NCBI GenBank assembly: GCA_039028895.1
Contig: JBCCHF010000012.1
Location: 80,398 to 144,397, forward strand
Reading direction: 5' to 3'
Length of the DNA: 64,000 nt
From: JAHDCJ01 sp039028895
GTDB lineage: Bacteria; Bacteroidota; Bacteroidia; Chitinophagales; Saprospiraceae
Positions 1 through 9,380 of the stretch are shown piece after piece. A program made the translations under genes and the position numbers. The stretch's first letter is position 1; each line of letters opens with the position of its first letter. A model generated the notes under the pieces. It was not told where the DNA came from, did no database searches, and saw nothing but the letters and a program-made list of their open reading frames with translations.

Positions 1-2
1 GT

Positions 3-752
3 CCTGAAGTTATCGGATTTGAAGATGGCGATAAGTCAAGATTATCACCCGGAGAGATCTGTTTTAATATTTCCAGGAGCTATCTTTTGGTCAAAGGAGA
101 ACCAATAGAAGGAGCTTTTGGTATTAATGCCATCAAGTCCGAAAGTTATGGTTATAAGCTGGAGTTAATGGATGCCAATGATCCCAGCAAGCAAGGATCC
201 ATGAAAATTTATCTCAATGAGCGTTACCAGGTAGATGCGCTGGTTTTGCGACAATCCCAAAAATCGGAGCAATATGTCTTCTTTCTGGCCAAGCTTAGTG
301 AAGCATTGGACACGCAGGAAGCTGAGTATTTTACAGATCGTAACGAGCTACAGGTACACAAGATTGACTCCATTTGGGGACAAACCATAAGACCATTCCT
401 GGTTATGGAAGGTGGGCGACAAACAAGACTTCAGGCAAAAGACAGTCTTGAAGTAAGGTTCATTATGACAGTCGAGGGAGAAGGCAAGAAGCAAAAAGTT
501 TTTCATCATATCGAAACCAGATCTTTCAACGAAGACCCTGAGACCGGATATGCAGAAACCATTCAGAAGTTCGAGATAAAAAAATATCGTCTGCTTACCA
601 GCCAGGATGAATCTGATGTCGAACAACGATACTATCTCGAGTTTACATCCAAAGAAGCACCTGGTGGTGTAATCGGGGTTTATCTTAACCAAATGAAAGC
701 CGTAGGAATGATCGAAATCGGCGGAACGCGAATGCTAATGCGGGGATATTAA
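3..752 (+). CDS. C-terminal part of an unrecognised protein (5' end outside window)
   Basis: The reading frame is open from base 3 without a start that looks real; the TTG at 87 lies in the middle of continuous coding sequence, so the gene begins before the window. About 249 residues are visible, ending in TAA at 750-752. The visible part is soluble-looking, rich in charged residues and alternating beta-type sequence, with no membrane segment, no cysteine cluster and no T9SS tail. I do not recognise the family. The gene is followed by a 230-bp gap that carries the promoter region of prs, so it is probably the last gene of its transcript. Confidence 0.6.
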   Translation, partial: PEVIGFEDGDKSRLSPGEICFNISRSYLLVKGEPIEGAFGINAIKSESYGYKLELMDANDPSKQGSMKIYLNERYQVDALVLRQSQKSEQYVFFLAKLSEALDTQEAEYFTDRNELQVHKIDSIWGQTIRPFLVMEGGRQTRLQAKDSLEVRFIMTVEGEGKKQKVFHHIETRSFNEDPETGYAETIQKFEIKKYRLLTSQDESDVEQRYYLEFTSKEAPGGVIGVYLNQMKAVGMIEIGGTRMLMRGY

Positions 753-814
753 CCCAATGGAAAGAAATTATTAAAAATTTCCTTTACGGATCATGTTTTC
801 CGAACCTATTCTTT

Positions 815-822
815 TAATTTTG
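815..822 (+). promoter_or_regulatory. Possible -7 box upstream of prs
   Basis: TAATTTTG matches the Bacteroidota -7 consensus TAnnTTTG in the gap before prs. There is no clear TTG at the matching -33 position, and the implied leader would be about 155 nt, so this is weak support. Confidence 0.3.
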
Positions 823-984
823 TGTATGGCAGAATAACGTTTGCTGTCTACGCCCACTATTTTATACACCAAACTGCATTGACTGAAATAATTTCGTAAA
901 TTAAAGACGATTTCAGTTGATGTTTGATTCAGGAAAACGATTAACTAATTGCCCCAGGTTCCTTTTAATACTGAAAATTATCAA

Positions 985-1950
985 ATGGTTGATGTAAAAT
1001 TATTCGCCGGCGCATCCTCCTTGTACCTTGCTGAAAAAATTTCTGACTATTATGGACAGCCTCTCGGGGAGATAAGTGTCCAGCACTTTAGTGACGGAGA
1101 ATTTCAACCATGCATTCTCGAATCTGTTCGTGGCGCCTATGTTTTCCTGATACAATCTACCTTTTCTCCTTCTGACAATCTCATGGAGCTCTTGTTGATG
1201 ATCGATGCAGCGAAAAGAGCTTCTGCTGGTTATATCACTGCAGTCATTCCATATTTCGGCTATGCTCGCCAAGACAGGAAAGACAAACCTCGTGTTGCCA
1301 TCGGTTCAAAGCTGGTTGCCAATCTGTTAGAGGCTGCTGGAGTTGACAGGGTAATGACCATGGATTTCCACGCTGACCAATTACAGGGGTTTTTCGATAT
1401 CCCGGTGGATCACCTTACTGGGGAAGCCATCTTCATCCCATACCTCGAAAAACAGGATCTCACTAATGTTACATTCGCTGCCCCGGATGTTGGATCAGTA
1501 AAACGCGCAAGAACCTATGCCAATTACTTTGGCTGTGACCTTGTTATTTGCGACAAGCAAAGAAAAAGAGCCAACCAGGTAGAATCGATTACAGTGATCG
1601 GTGATGTGGAAGGCGCAAATGTAATCCTGATCGACGACCTTATTGACACTGCTGGCACACTTTGTCGTGCGGCGCAAACACTTGTTGATAAAGGTGCAAA
1701 AAGTGTTAGAGCCATTTGTACGCACCCGGTATTATCAGGCAAAGCCTATCAGAATATTGAGAAATCAGTACTCACTGAATTGGTTGTTTGTGACACCATT
1801 CCTGTAAAGGAAAACCTGAGTCCCAAGATCAAAGTGCTTTCCGTTGCCAAGCTTTTTGCACGAGCTATTCGCAATACCCACGAACACCGTTCTATTGCTG
1901 CATTATTCGTAAAAAAAGGCTCTCGTACGCTTTTTAATCAACCTGGATAA
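985..1950 (+). CDS. prs: Ribose-phosphate pyrophosphokinase (PRPP synthase)
   Basis: Makes 5-phosphoribosyl 1-pyrophosphate from ribose 5-phosphate and ATP, the precursor of nucleotides, His, Trp and NAD. Class I signatures are present: an FSDGE segment near residue 34, the catalytic-loop region YARQDRK near residue 92, DFHADQLQGFF near 126, and the PRPP-binding loop LIDDLIDTAGT near 213. The length (321 aa from the ATG at 985) fits the family. A TTG at 949 would add 12 residues, but homologues begin just before the VKLFAG segment, which favours 985. It is followed by rplY and pth, a gene order conserved in many bacteria; rplY has its own promoter here. Confidence 0.95.
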   Translation: MVDVKLFAGASSLYLAEKISDYYGQPLGEISVQHFSDGEFQPCILESVRGAYVFLIQSTFSPSDNLMELLLMIDAAKRASAGYITAVIPYFGYARQDRKDKPRVAIGSKLVANLLEAAGVDRVMTMDFHADQLQGFFDIPVDHLTGEAIFIPYLEKQDLTNVTFAAPDVGSVKRARTYANYFGCDLVICDKQRKRANQVESITVIGDVEGANVILIDDLIDTAGTLCRAAQTLVDKGAKSVRAICTHPVLSGKAYQNIEKSVLTELVVCDTIPVKENLSPKIKVLSVAKLFARAIRNTHEHRSIAALFVKKGSRTLFNQPG

Positions 1951-2013
1951 ACACCGATTCAACCTATAGAACTCAATTTCAGGTTACAAAGTAAATTTTC
2001 AACGTATAAAGCG

Positions 2014-2044
2014 TTGGTGCATTTCATTTTTTTCACTAACTTTG
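2014..2044 (+). promoter_or_regulatory. Promoter of rplY
   Basis: TTG at 2014-2016, a 20-bp spacer, then TAACTTTG at 2037-2044. This is a full match to the Bacteroidota housekeeping promoter form TTG-N19/20-TAnnTTTG. Transcription would start near 2051, giving a leader of about 50 nt before the rplY ATG at 2101. Confidence 0.75.
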
Positions 2045-2100
2045 CCGTCCATTTGTGTTTCGCCGGGAATCCGGCATTAGAATTCAAAAAATATTGACCA

Positions 2101-2733
2101 ATGCAGTCTGTACAAATACAAGGAAATGCAAGGCCTGATATCGGGAAAAAAGGTACTAAAGCTGTCCGTAATGCCGGAGAGATTCCTTGCGTTATCTATG
2201 GAGGTGAAGAAACGATCCACTTTTCAGGAAAAGTAAACGATTTCCGTAGCCTCATATATACCGCTGACTTCAAACTAGCCGAAGTTAATGTAGATGGCAA
2301 AACCCATAAGTGTTTTGTAAAAGATATTCAGTTTCACCCGGTAACTGACGATATCCTTCACATCGACTTCGTCGAGCTCGTAGAAGGTAGAGACATTAAA
2401 CTGGAAGTACCGGTAAAATTAATCGGTCAGTCCCAAGGTTCATTGTTAGGTGGTGTTGTTCAGCAAAAATTGCGCAAAGCACTTATCAAAACAAAACCTG
2501 AATCACTTGTTGAATTTGTCGAGTGTGACATTTCAGAACTCAACCTAGGTCAGTCAGTTCGTGTTCGCGACATTAAAGAGGTAGATGGTGTTACTATCAT
2601 GAATCTTGATGCTACACCAGTTGCCAGTGTTAATATTCCAAGGGCACTTCGTAGTGAGGAAGCGAAGGCTGAAGGTGAAGAAGGTATTGAAGGCGAAGAA
2701 GAAGGAGCAACTGAAGAAGCTGCTGCAGAGTAA
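2101..2733 (+). CDS. rplY: 50S ribosomal protein L25 (Ctc/TL5 form)
   Basis: Binds 5S rRNA in the large ribosomal subunit. The 210-residue protein has the long two-domain form: an N-terminal L25 domain (about 1-90, including the IPCVIYGG segment) and the C-terminal TL5/CTC beta domain (about 95-185, with a GVVQQ segment near residue 118). It ends in a low-complexity Glu/Ala/Gly tail from about residue 185, common in Bacteroidota versions. It has its own promoter and is closed by a strong hairpin terminator before pth, so it is probably a single-gene transcript within the prs-rplY-pth neighbourhood. Confidence 0.95.
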   Translation: MQSVQIQGNARPDIGKKGTKAVRNAGEIPCVIYGGEETIHFSGKVNDFRSLIYTADFKLAEVNVDGKTHKCFVKDIQFHPVTDDILHIDFVELVEGRDIKLEVPVKLIGQSQGSLLGGVVQQKLRKALIKTKPESLVEFVECDISELNLGQSVRVRDIKEVDGVTIMNLDATPVASVNIPRALRSEEAKAEGEEGIEGEEEGATEEAAAE

Positions 2734-2820
2734 ACATCAAGTTCTGAGGTTCACCTGCAACATCCTTAATTTTACGGATATTCAGGATGAATCAAGGAAC
2801 TTTGTAAATAATATTTCTGT

Positions 2821-2856
2821 ACAAAAGAGATGCAATAGCGTCTCTTTTGTCATTTT
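2821..2856 (+). terminator. Rho-independent terminator between rplY and pth
   Basis: Perfect 10-bp stem (2821-2830 with 2841-2850, ACAAAAGAGA/TCTCTTTTGT) with a 10-nt loop. The downstream arm ends in TTTTGT and is followed by CATTTT. It lies only 5 bp before the pth ATG, so pth needs read-through or another start. Confidence 0.75.
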
Positions 2857-2861
2857 AAGCT

Positions 2862-3482
2862 ATGTTTAATTTTATCAAAAAGTGGCTCGAGCGGTTCGGC
2901 CAACAACAAGAACCTGATCCAATGAAATACCTTATCGCCGGCCTGGGGAATATGGGCCCGGATTATGATAATACACGCCATAATATCGGGTTCGATATCG
3001 TCGATGCCCTGGCTAAAGAGTTTGAAGCAGAATGGAAAGATGAAAAAAAAGCCTTTGTCACACAGTTCAAACACAAAGGAAGAACTTTTCACCTCATTAA
3101 GCCTACAACTTTCATGAACCTTTCCGGTAAGGCTGTTCTATACTGGTTCACCAAACACAAGATCAAACCAGAAAATCTCCTGGTAATAGTTGATGACCTC
3201 AATCTCGACTTTGGGAAGATCAGGCTGCGCGGAAAAGGCAGTGATGGTGGGCATAATGGCCTGAGGCACATTAATCAAACGTTGGGCGGCAACCGATATG
3301 CAAGACTGCGGATCGGCATCGGCAATGACTTTTATACTGGTCAGCAAGTCAACCACGTCCTTGGTGAGTGGTCTGACGAAGAACGCGAAAAACTGCCTGA
3401 GATCATTAAGAAAGGAACCAATGTTGTGAAAAGCTTTGCTACCATAGGCCTTGCGCGCACTATGACCCAATACAACCGTTAA
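2862..3482 (+). CDS. pth: Peptidyl-tRNA hydrolase
   Basis: Releases tRNA from peptidyl-tRNA that falls off the ribosome. The bacterial Pth signature is clear: GLGNMGPDYDNTRHN with the catalytic His at about residue 40, FMNLSG with Asn at about 86, and VDDLNLDFG with Asp at 111-112. The protein has an extra stretch of about 20 basic and Gln-rich residues before the family core, which begins at the internal Met21 (2922). I kept the upstream ATG at 2862 because it directly follows the rplY terminator, but a start at 2922 would also give a complete enzyme. Confidence 0.93.
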   Translation: MFNFIKKWLERFGQQQEPDPMKYLIAGLGNMGPDYDNTRHNIGFDIVDALAKEFEAEWKDEKKAFVTQFKHKGRTFHLIKPTTFMNLSGKAVLYWFTKHKIKPENLLVIVDDLNLDFGKIRLRGKGSDGGHNGLRHINQTLGGNRYARLRIGIGNDFYTGQQVNHVLGEWSDEEREKLPEIIKKGTNVVKSFATIGLARTMTQYNR

Positions 3483-3496
3483 TCTGGAAAACGACT

Positions 3497-4351
3497 TTAT
3501 CCTTTTACAACTGGGGTAGTTACCAACTTTCCATCTTGTGCAATACGCACAACATAGAAACCTGGCGCTAAGTGTGAAATGTCAACATTTAGTTGTGTTG
3601 AAATACCCTGAAAACTTGCAGTCTCCTGGTATACATTCCGGCCAAACACATCCAGGATCTCCAGGTTGAATGTTCCTGAAAGGCTACTTTCGATATCAAT
3701 ATTCAGATAACTGGATGCAGGATTCGGGAATACTTCCACACTGGCATCAAGCATCTGAGGATCAAAAACACCTACTGTTCCCGAAAATTCAGGCATGTTC
3801 AGAAAAGTGGTGTCTGGGTCATCATTAGTGAAAAAACTGTTGCCATCAACAGCATTACCAGAGGCGTAAAAGGTCAGATTTCCTGTGCCTTCCGGTGGTG
3901 CGATCCATTGGAAATTAAAGGTATCGGTCAATGAGCGTTTATTGTGCTCGGCATATTGTCGCATAGTAGAACTGGCAATCATAATCTGAACATCCACCCC
4001 TGGATTGGTGAATCCTTGCCAGTCTGTTTCATCTGTATCTTTAAGACAAACAATTTGGAAGCCATAACCTCCCGGATCAGTGGTTGTGTTCAGTGTTACA
4101 CGCATATCGTAGGTAATTCCAGGCATATACGAAGTAATTTCATTTTCAGTGCCAGGCTCAAACACCTGAATAACGGTCTCATTACCAAACTGACCAGTAT
4201 CGACATGGCAACTGGTAACAAAACATCCTGCCGCATCACCAGGAGCCCCCGTATTACCAAAACCAACCTCGGCACGTCCGATCGAATTCCCCATCATTAG
4301 AATTGCCACCCCGGCAATACCAAATAAAATATAAACTACCTTAAGTTTCAT
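3497..4351 (-). CDS. T9SS-exported protein with a choice-of-anchor V (reelin-like) domain
   Basis: A 284-residue secreted protein. Residues 1-27 form a signal peptide or signal anchor. The segment GNTGAPGD followed by a cysteine pair and His (C43, C48, H49; CX4CH) is the entry to the choice-of-anchor V domain, which in relatives carries a CXXCH-like pair. The middle (about 60-190) is beta-rich. The last 80 residues form a T9SS type A sorting domain with the FPNP motif and a GFYVVRI strand near the end. The CX4CH spacing could bind haem, but I cannot show this. Its neighbours pth and lpxK give no functional hint. The role is unknown; it is probably at the cell surface. Confidence 0.8.
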   Translation of the reverse strand: MKLKVVYILFGIAGVAILMMGNSIGRAEVGFGNTGAPGDAAGCFVTSCHVDTGQFGNETVIQVFEPGTENEITSYMPGITYDMRVTLNTTTDPGGYGFQIVCLKDTDETDWQGFTNPGVDVQIMIASSTMRQYAEHNKRSLTDTFNFQWIAPPEGTGNLTFYASGNAVDGNSFFTNDDPDTTFLNMPEFSGTVGVFDPQMLDASVEVFPNPASSYLNIDIESSLSGTFNLEILDVFGRNVYQETASFQGISTQLNVDISHLAPGFYVVRIAQDGKLVTTPVVKG

Positions 4352-4529
4352 TTTTTCAAATTTGAAGATGTAAATAAAGGAAATTAACGCCGGATGGGGT
4401 TGTAATCCGATTATGGATAATGGATATAACTGCTTAATACCAATCCAAACAGGGGGTTCATAAAACTAATCAAATTTTGATATAAAAGCAGCTATAAAAA
4501 AGTTTACCTTGGTACTTTAAACTAAATTC

Positions 4530-5600
4530 ATGCAACTTCAGGATCTGGCTTACCGCTTATTGATGTCTCCTTTCTCCGTGCTTTATGGCGTGGGAATCAG
4601 TCTAAGGGATTTGTTTTATCAGGCAGGATTATTAAGAAGCGCGAAGTTTGACATTCCGACAATCTCTATTGGCAACCTCTCCGTTGGAGGAGCCGGCAAA
4701 ACCCCTCATGTGGAATATCTGGTCCAGTACCTTGATGATTATCTGGAGGTCGGTACTTTAAGCAGAGGCTATAAACGCAAGACCAAAGGCTTTATCATTG
4801 TCGAACCCACAGCTAATGCCTTACAAGCTGGTGACGAGCCCGTGCAATACAAGCAAAAATTCCCTAACATCATGGTGGCTGTCGCCGAAGAACGGACTTT
4901 TGCCATCCCTCAAATGTTAATGACCAATCCAGAACTTCAGGTCATTTTACTAGACGATGCCTTTCAACACAGGGCTATAACTCCTGGTCTGAATATCCTG
5001 TTAACTGACCACCAAAATCTTTTCACAAGGGACTGGCTGATGCCTTCCGGTCGATTACGGGAATGGCGGTCGGCCTATCATCGTGCGGATATCATTATAG
5101 TGAGCAAGTGTCCAAAACACCTGACGGAAAAAGAAAAACAGGACCTGGTCCTCGAAATCAGGCCAATGACCCGACAGAAAATGTTCTTTTCGTGTTACAA
5201 CTATTTGCCACCTTACTCGCTTTTCAATGAACAACTAAAGGTCAACCTCGAAAGTGACATGGAGGTTGTCCTCATATCAGCCATCGCCAACACCGAATAC
5301 TTGTTGGATTACCTGAGAGAAACGGTTGAAAGAATCTCGATCCTGGAATATCCAGATCATCACCTCTTCGGCGAATATGACTTAACTCGACTTAAAAACA
5401 CCTTTGCAAGCATTGAAGCTCCAAAAAAGATAATTCTGACCACCGAAAAAGATGCAACACGCCTCACCCTTCATCGGAAATTCCTTTTTGAGAACAGGCT
5501 CCCGGTTTTTGTACTCCCGGTTGAAGTTGGTTTCTTGTTTGACGAGGAGGAGGCATTTTTATCTGAAATCCGAAATTTTTTGATGAACTTTAGGATATAG
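4530..5600 (+). CDS. lpxK: Tetraacyldisaccharide 4'-kinase (lipid A biosynthesis)
   Basis: Phosphorylates the 4' position of the lipid A disaccharide precursor at the inner membrane, the sixth step of the Raetz pathway. The 356-residue length fits LpxK. An amphipathic, hydrophobic N-terminus (1-35) is followed by the P-loop SVGGAGKTPH (51-60), TLSRGYKRKTKG, and a LLDDAFQHR segment around residue 150 that belongs to the conserved second half of the active site. It supports an outer membrane with lipopolysaccharide. The start is the ATG at 4530, since no other Met lies near the family start. Confidence 0.95.
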   Translation: MQLQDLAYRLLMSPFSVLYGVGISLRDLFYQAGLLRSAKFDIPTISIGNLSVGGAGKTPHVEYLVQYLDDYLEVGTLSRGYKRKTKGFIIVEPTANALQAGDEPVQYKQKFPNIMVAVAEERTFAIPQMLMTNPELQVILLDDAFQHRAITPGLNILLTDHQNLFTRDWLMPSGRLREWRSAYHRADIIIVSKCPKHLTEKEKQDLVLEIRPMTRQKMFFSCYNYLPPYSLFNEQLKVNLESDMEVVLISAIANTEYLLDYLRETVERISILEYPDHHLFGEYDLTRLKNTFASIEAPKKIILTTEKDATRLTLHRKFLFENRLPVFVLPVEVGFLFDEEEAFLSEIRNFLMNFRI

Positions 5601-5626
5601 TCTAACCTCCAAAAAGACAATCCTTT

Positions 5627-8600
5627 ATGAAAGTTTTACAATTTCCTCCTGCCTACAGGACAGGACTCCTTCTGAGCATCGTTATTTTATTATCTTCCTC
5701 TGCATTCGGTCAACTGGAAATAATACCCAACCAATTTCCATTTTTTAATTCTCCGGAAGAAATTATGGAAACTTATTTCGAAGGGTTTGGTGCTGATGTC
5801 ACAAGCATTACCTATATCGGTGATTCAGTTGCTGTTGCTTTGTTTGATGGTGCAATGTCTAATATTGGCCTGGACCAAGGCATTATTTTGACCACAGGAC
5901 ATGTAAATGATGCTTCGGGGCCCAACTTAAACGGCAACAAAAGTTTCGCTAACTCTGGAGGCTCTGACAATGATCTTGAAAACCTCATAAACCCTTACGA
6001 TAATACACAAGATGCCTGTGTTTTTGAGATCGACTTTATCCCTTTTGGAGACCAGTTAAAATTTGACTTCGTTTTCGGTTCAGAAGAATACGATGAATTC
6101 GTTTGTCTTTTCAATGATGTCTTTGGCTTTTTCATAACTGGCCCAGGATTTCCTACACCTACCAATATTGCGCTTGTTCCAGGCACCAGCGACCCCATAT
6201 CGGTAAACACCATAAATAACGGCGGGAACGGATGCCCCCCAACGAACGTCCAGTATTACATCAATAATATTGGTGGCACGACAGTAGAATATGATGCTTT
6301 CACTACAGTCCTTAACGCTGAAGCCACGGTAGTACCGTGCATGCCCTATACAATCAAACTTGCTATAGCAGATGTTAATGATGAGGTTTGGGACTCAGCG
6401 GTTTTTTTGAAAGCATACAGTTTCAATTCCAATGTTGCAGAAGTTTCGGAGGTCAATTTTGCCTCTGACAATACCATTAAGGAAGGTTGTTCTGATAGTG
6501 GTTTCGAACTCAAATTATTTGAACCTGCTCAATCTGATGTCACCATCCCAATTACCTTACAAGGCGACGCCCAAAACAGCATTGATTTACTCCAGGTGCC
6601 CAATTCAGTAACCATTCCAATGGGCCAGGATTCGATATTTGTTCCATTAATCCCAATTGAAGACGGCGTGATTGAAAGTCCGGAAAACTTATCCGTCATG
6701 TTTACCCTGGCTGCTTGCTTTACAGACACGCTGGAATTAATGATTCTGGATAATTCAGAAGTTAATCCTCAAATTTCGGATCAGACTATTTTACCAGGAG
6801 ATACCGTTGCTGTTGATATTACCAATTCCATTCTCACCCCTTCTCAAGTTAGCTATCAGAACAACACATCACAACCGCTTCCCGATCAGACTAACCTTAC
6901 CAGCACAATAGATGTCAACTTTCCTGAACTGGAAAATATTGACTCCGGTGTTGATATAAGAATCTGTATTGACATTACTCATCCATGGTTGGGGGATGTT
7001 GACCTGTATATGAAAATGCCAAGCGGGCATTTATTCAATTTGAGTACAGACAATGGTGTTTCAGGGGACAATTATTCACAGACCTGTTTCACTACTGATG
7101 CTACAACAGCCATCCAGGGACTAGGGAGCGCCAACGCCCCATTCACTGGCGATTGGCTACCAGAATATGACTGGTCCGCATTATACGGTTTACCCGCAAA
7201 CGGCACCTGGACCCTCATCGTAGGTGATGACTCCAACGGCTTTGAAGGTACCTTTAATTCCTGGTCGCTCGAATTGAGTTTCAATAATTCCTCTATAGCA
7301 TGGTCGCCCGCTAACGCCGTCTCTTGCACAGATTGCCCAAATCCAAAATTCTTTCCGGACACGGATACTGAGTATTTCCTCGAAATCGATGACCCTTATG
7401 GGTGCGCCAAGGCTGATACATTCATGATCATGGCTCCTGCTGTTTTGGCTGCTCCTGTCGTGGCCTGCAACCTGACGACTGACAACAGTATCACCTTCGG
7501 GTGGTTGCCAGTCAGTGGGGCTATGGCTTACGAGGTAAAAGTCGATAATGGTCCATGGCAGAGCCCATCTCCCGGGCCAACAAGTCATACTGTAACAGGA
7601 TTGGTACCGATGACTTCATACACCATTGCAGTAAGAGCGCTGGATGGCAATGGGGGGAGTTCACAACCGACCCATCAGAGTTGTCTGACTGTGATAGAAA
7701 ATTTTTCTTATGATCTTGATTCCGCCTTTAATATAGCTTGTCATGGTGAGGCGACAGGAGCCTTTTACTTTTCTGCATCTGGAGGCATTCCACCCTATTC
7801 TTTTGAATTAAACGGGACAACCAACAACGACGGTGATTTTACCGGGCTTCCTGCTGGTGTTTATAGTTTCTCCATTTCAGACTCAAATGGAGCCACTTTT
7901 ACAGGAGCATTAGGACTCTCCGAGCCAAATGAATTGAGTTTTTCGACAACAAATTTTACTGAAGAAAATTGTAACAATTGTGATGGTTCGGCATTTGCTT
8001 TACCAATTGGAGGTACACAGCCTTACACCTACTTATGGTCTAATGGCACAAGTGATGGAGGAATTAACAACCTGTGTGCTGGTTTATACACACTTACTGT
8101 AACAGACAGTAACGCTTGCCAGGCAACAACAAGCTTCAATATTTCAAGCCAAAACACACTTTCTATCGACAATATTTTTGCAAATGGTACGCTTTGTTTT
8201 GGCGAAAGTTCTGGTCAGGCCTCTGTTTCGGTATCTTCTGGCACCCAACCATATACTTTTGCCTGGTCTTCCGGATCATCTACAAACATTGCTACCGGAT
8301 TGAATGGAGGTCTTCATATCGTAACCGTTTCAGATTTGGCTGGCTGCCAGCAAACCGCAGAAGTCTTTATTACTCAACCAAGTGCCCTAACTAGTTCTGC
8401 ATCAGAGGATGCTTCTATTAACTGCTTTGGAGATTCGGATGGACAAGCAACTGTATTCTCAACTGGAGGAATATTGCCATATACATACATCTGGGACAAT
8501 GGACAAATTTACCAAACAGCGACAGGCTTAACAGCAGGAACACATACCGTTACAACAACAGACGGCAATTTATGTACCGCTGTCGCTACTGTTGAAATTA

Positions 8601-9322
8601 CATCACCAAGCCAAATAATTGCTATCGTTAGCCAATATCACCCAGTATTTTGTAATGGTGAAAGTACTGGAGCAGGAATAATTTCTACTTCCGGCGGTAC
8701 ACCTCCTTACGTCTATCTATGGGATAATGGCGAAGTAACCAACCCTGCCACCAATCTGAATGCAGGCACTCATTCAGTTACAGCTTTTGACAATAACGGT
8801 TGTTTTGTATCAGCAAGTGTGGATATCACAGAACCACTCCCCCTCGAAGTTAATTTAACCTCAACGAACCCGATAAATAACGACGGAATAGCAACTGCAT
8901 TCATCTTCGGTGGCACACAACCATACACCTATCTATGGAATATCGGTGCCACAACAGGAGAAATAACAGGGCTAGGCTCTGGACAATACAGCGTAACCGT
9001 AACTGACGCATCTGGCTGTACAGCTACCGATGTTACCAGCCTGATCAATGTTGGCGTAGAAGAAATACCTGGCTTACAAAACTTCAACCTCTACCCCAAT
9101 CCCGGCTCAGGCCTTTTTCTCCTTCAACTAGCATTCGAACAACAAAAGGAACTGGAAATATCAATTTACAATATCATTGGGCAACAATTATTTTCCTTAC
9201 GGGAAAATGCCCTCCAGCTAAATCGCGAGATTGATCTTACCACTCAAAGTGATGGCGTTTATTTGCTGGTGATCAAAACCAGGGAAGGCACCTTCACTGA
9301 GCGATTGGTGAAAACAAAATAA
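5627..9322 (+). CDS. Large T9SS-secreted multidomain adhesin with SprB repeats
   Basis: A 1231-residue cell-surface or secreted protein. In order: signal peptide (1-28), choice-of-anchor L domain (about 45-265, with an FVFGSEEYDEFV core), a Calx-beta-like segment (about 270-370), a proprotein convertase P-domain-like jelly roll (about 410-555, with DITHPWLGDVDLYM), a fibronectin type III-like domain (about 600-690), six SprB-type repeats (about 690-1140, each with a GGxxPYxYxW core and a VTVTD-like end), and a T9SS type A sorting domain (about 1145-1231, YPNPGSG near its start). SprB repeats occur in gliding and adhesion proteins of Bacteroidota. The role in attachment or gliding is inferred; no ligand can be named. 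Confidence 0.88.
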   Translation: MKVLQFPPAYRTGLLLSIVILLSSSAFGQLEIIPNQFPFFNSPEEIMETYFEGFGADVTSITYIGDSVAVALFDGAMSNIGLDQGIILTTGHVNDASGPNLNGNKSFANSGGSDNDLENLINPYDNTQDACVFEIDFIPFGDQLKFDFVFGSEEYDEFVCLFNDVFGFFITGPGFPTPTNIALVPGTSDPISVNTINNGGNGCPPTNVQYYINNIGGTTVEYDAFTTVLNAEATVVPCMPYTIKLAIADVNDEVWDSAVFLKAYSFNSNVAEVSEVNFASDNTIKEGCSDSGFELKLFEPAQSDVTIPITLQGDAQNSIDLLQVPNSVTIPMGQDSIFVPLIPIEDGVIESPENLSVMFTLAACFTDTLELMILDNSEVNPQISDQTILPGDTVAVDITNSILTPSQVSYQNNTSQPLPDQTNLTSTIDVNFPELENIDSGVDIRICIDITHPWLGDVDLYMKMPSGHLFNLSTDNGVSGDNYSQTCFTTDATTAIQGLGSANAPFTGDWLPEYDWSALYGLPANGTWTLIVGDDSNGFEGTFNSWSLELSFNNSSIAWSPANAVSCTDCPNPKFFPDTDTEYFLEIDDPYGCAKADTFMIMAPAVLAAPVVACNLTTDNSITFGWLPVSGAMAYEVKVDNGPWQSPSPGPTSHTVTGLVPMTSYTIAVRALDGNGGSSQPTHQSCLTVIENFSYDLDSAFNIACHGEATGAFYFSASGGIPPYSFELNGTTNNDGDFTGLPAGVYSFSISDSNGATFTGALGLSEPNELSFSTTNFTEENCNNCDGSAFALPIGGTQPYTYLWSNGTSDGGINNLCAGLYTLTVTDSNACQATTSFNISSQNTLSIDNIFANGTLCFGESSGQASVSVSSGTQPYTFAWSSGSSTNIATGLNGGLHIVTVSDLAGCQQTAEVFITQPSALTSSASEDASINCFGDSDGQATVFSTGGILPYTYIWDNGQIYQTATGLTAGTHTVTTTDGNLCTAVATVEITSPSQIIAIVSQYHPVFCNGESTGAGIISTSGGTPPYVYLWDNGEVTNPATNLNAGTHSVTAFDNNGCFVSASVDITEPLPLEVNLTSTNPINNDGIATAFIFGGTQPYTYLWNIGATTGEITGLGSGQYSVTVTDASGCTATDVTSLINVGVEEIPGLQNFNLYPNPGSGLFLLQLAFEQQKELEISIYNIIGQQLFSLRENALQLNREIDLTTQSDGVYLLVIKTREGTFTERLVKTK

Positions 9323-9380
9323 TTTGAACAAATTTGCAGCATCTCCCTGAAGCTTATTTTTCATATATCTAGATTTAAAA

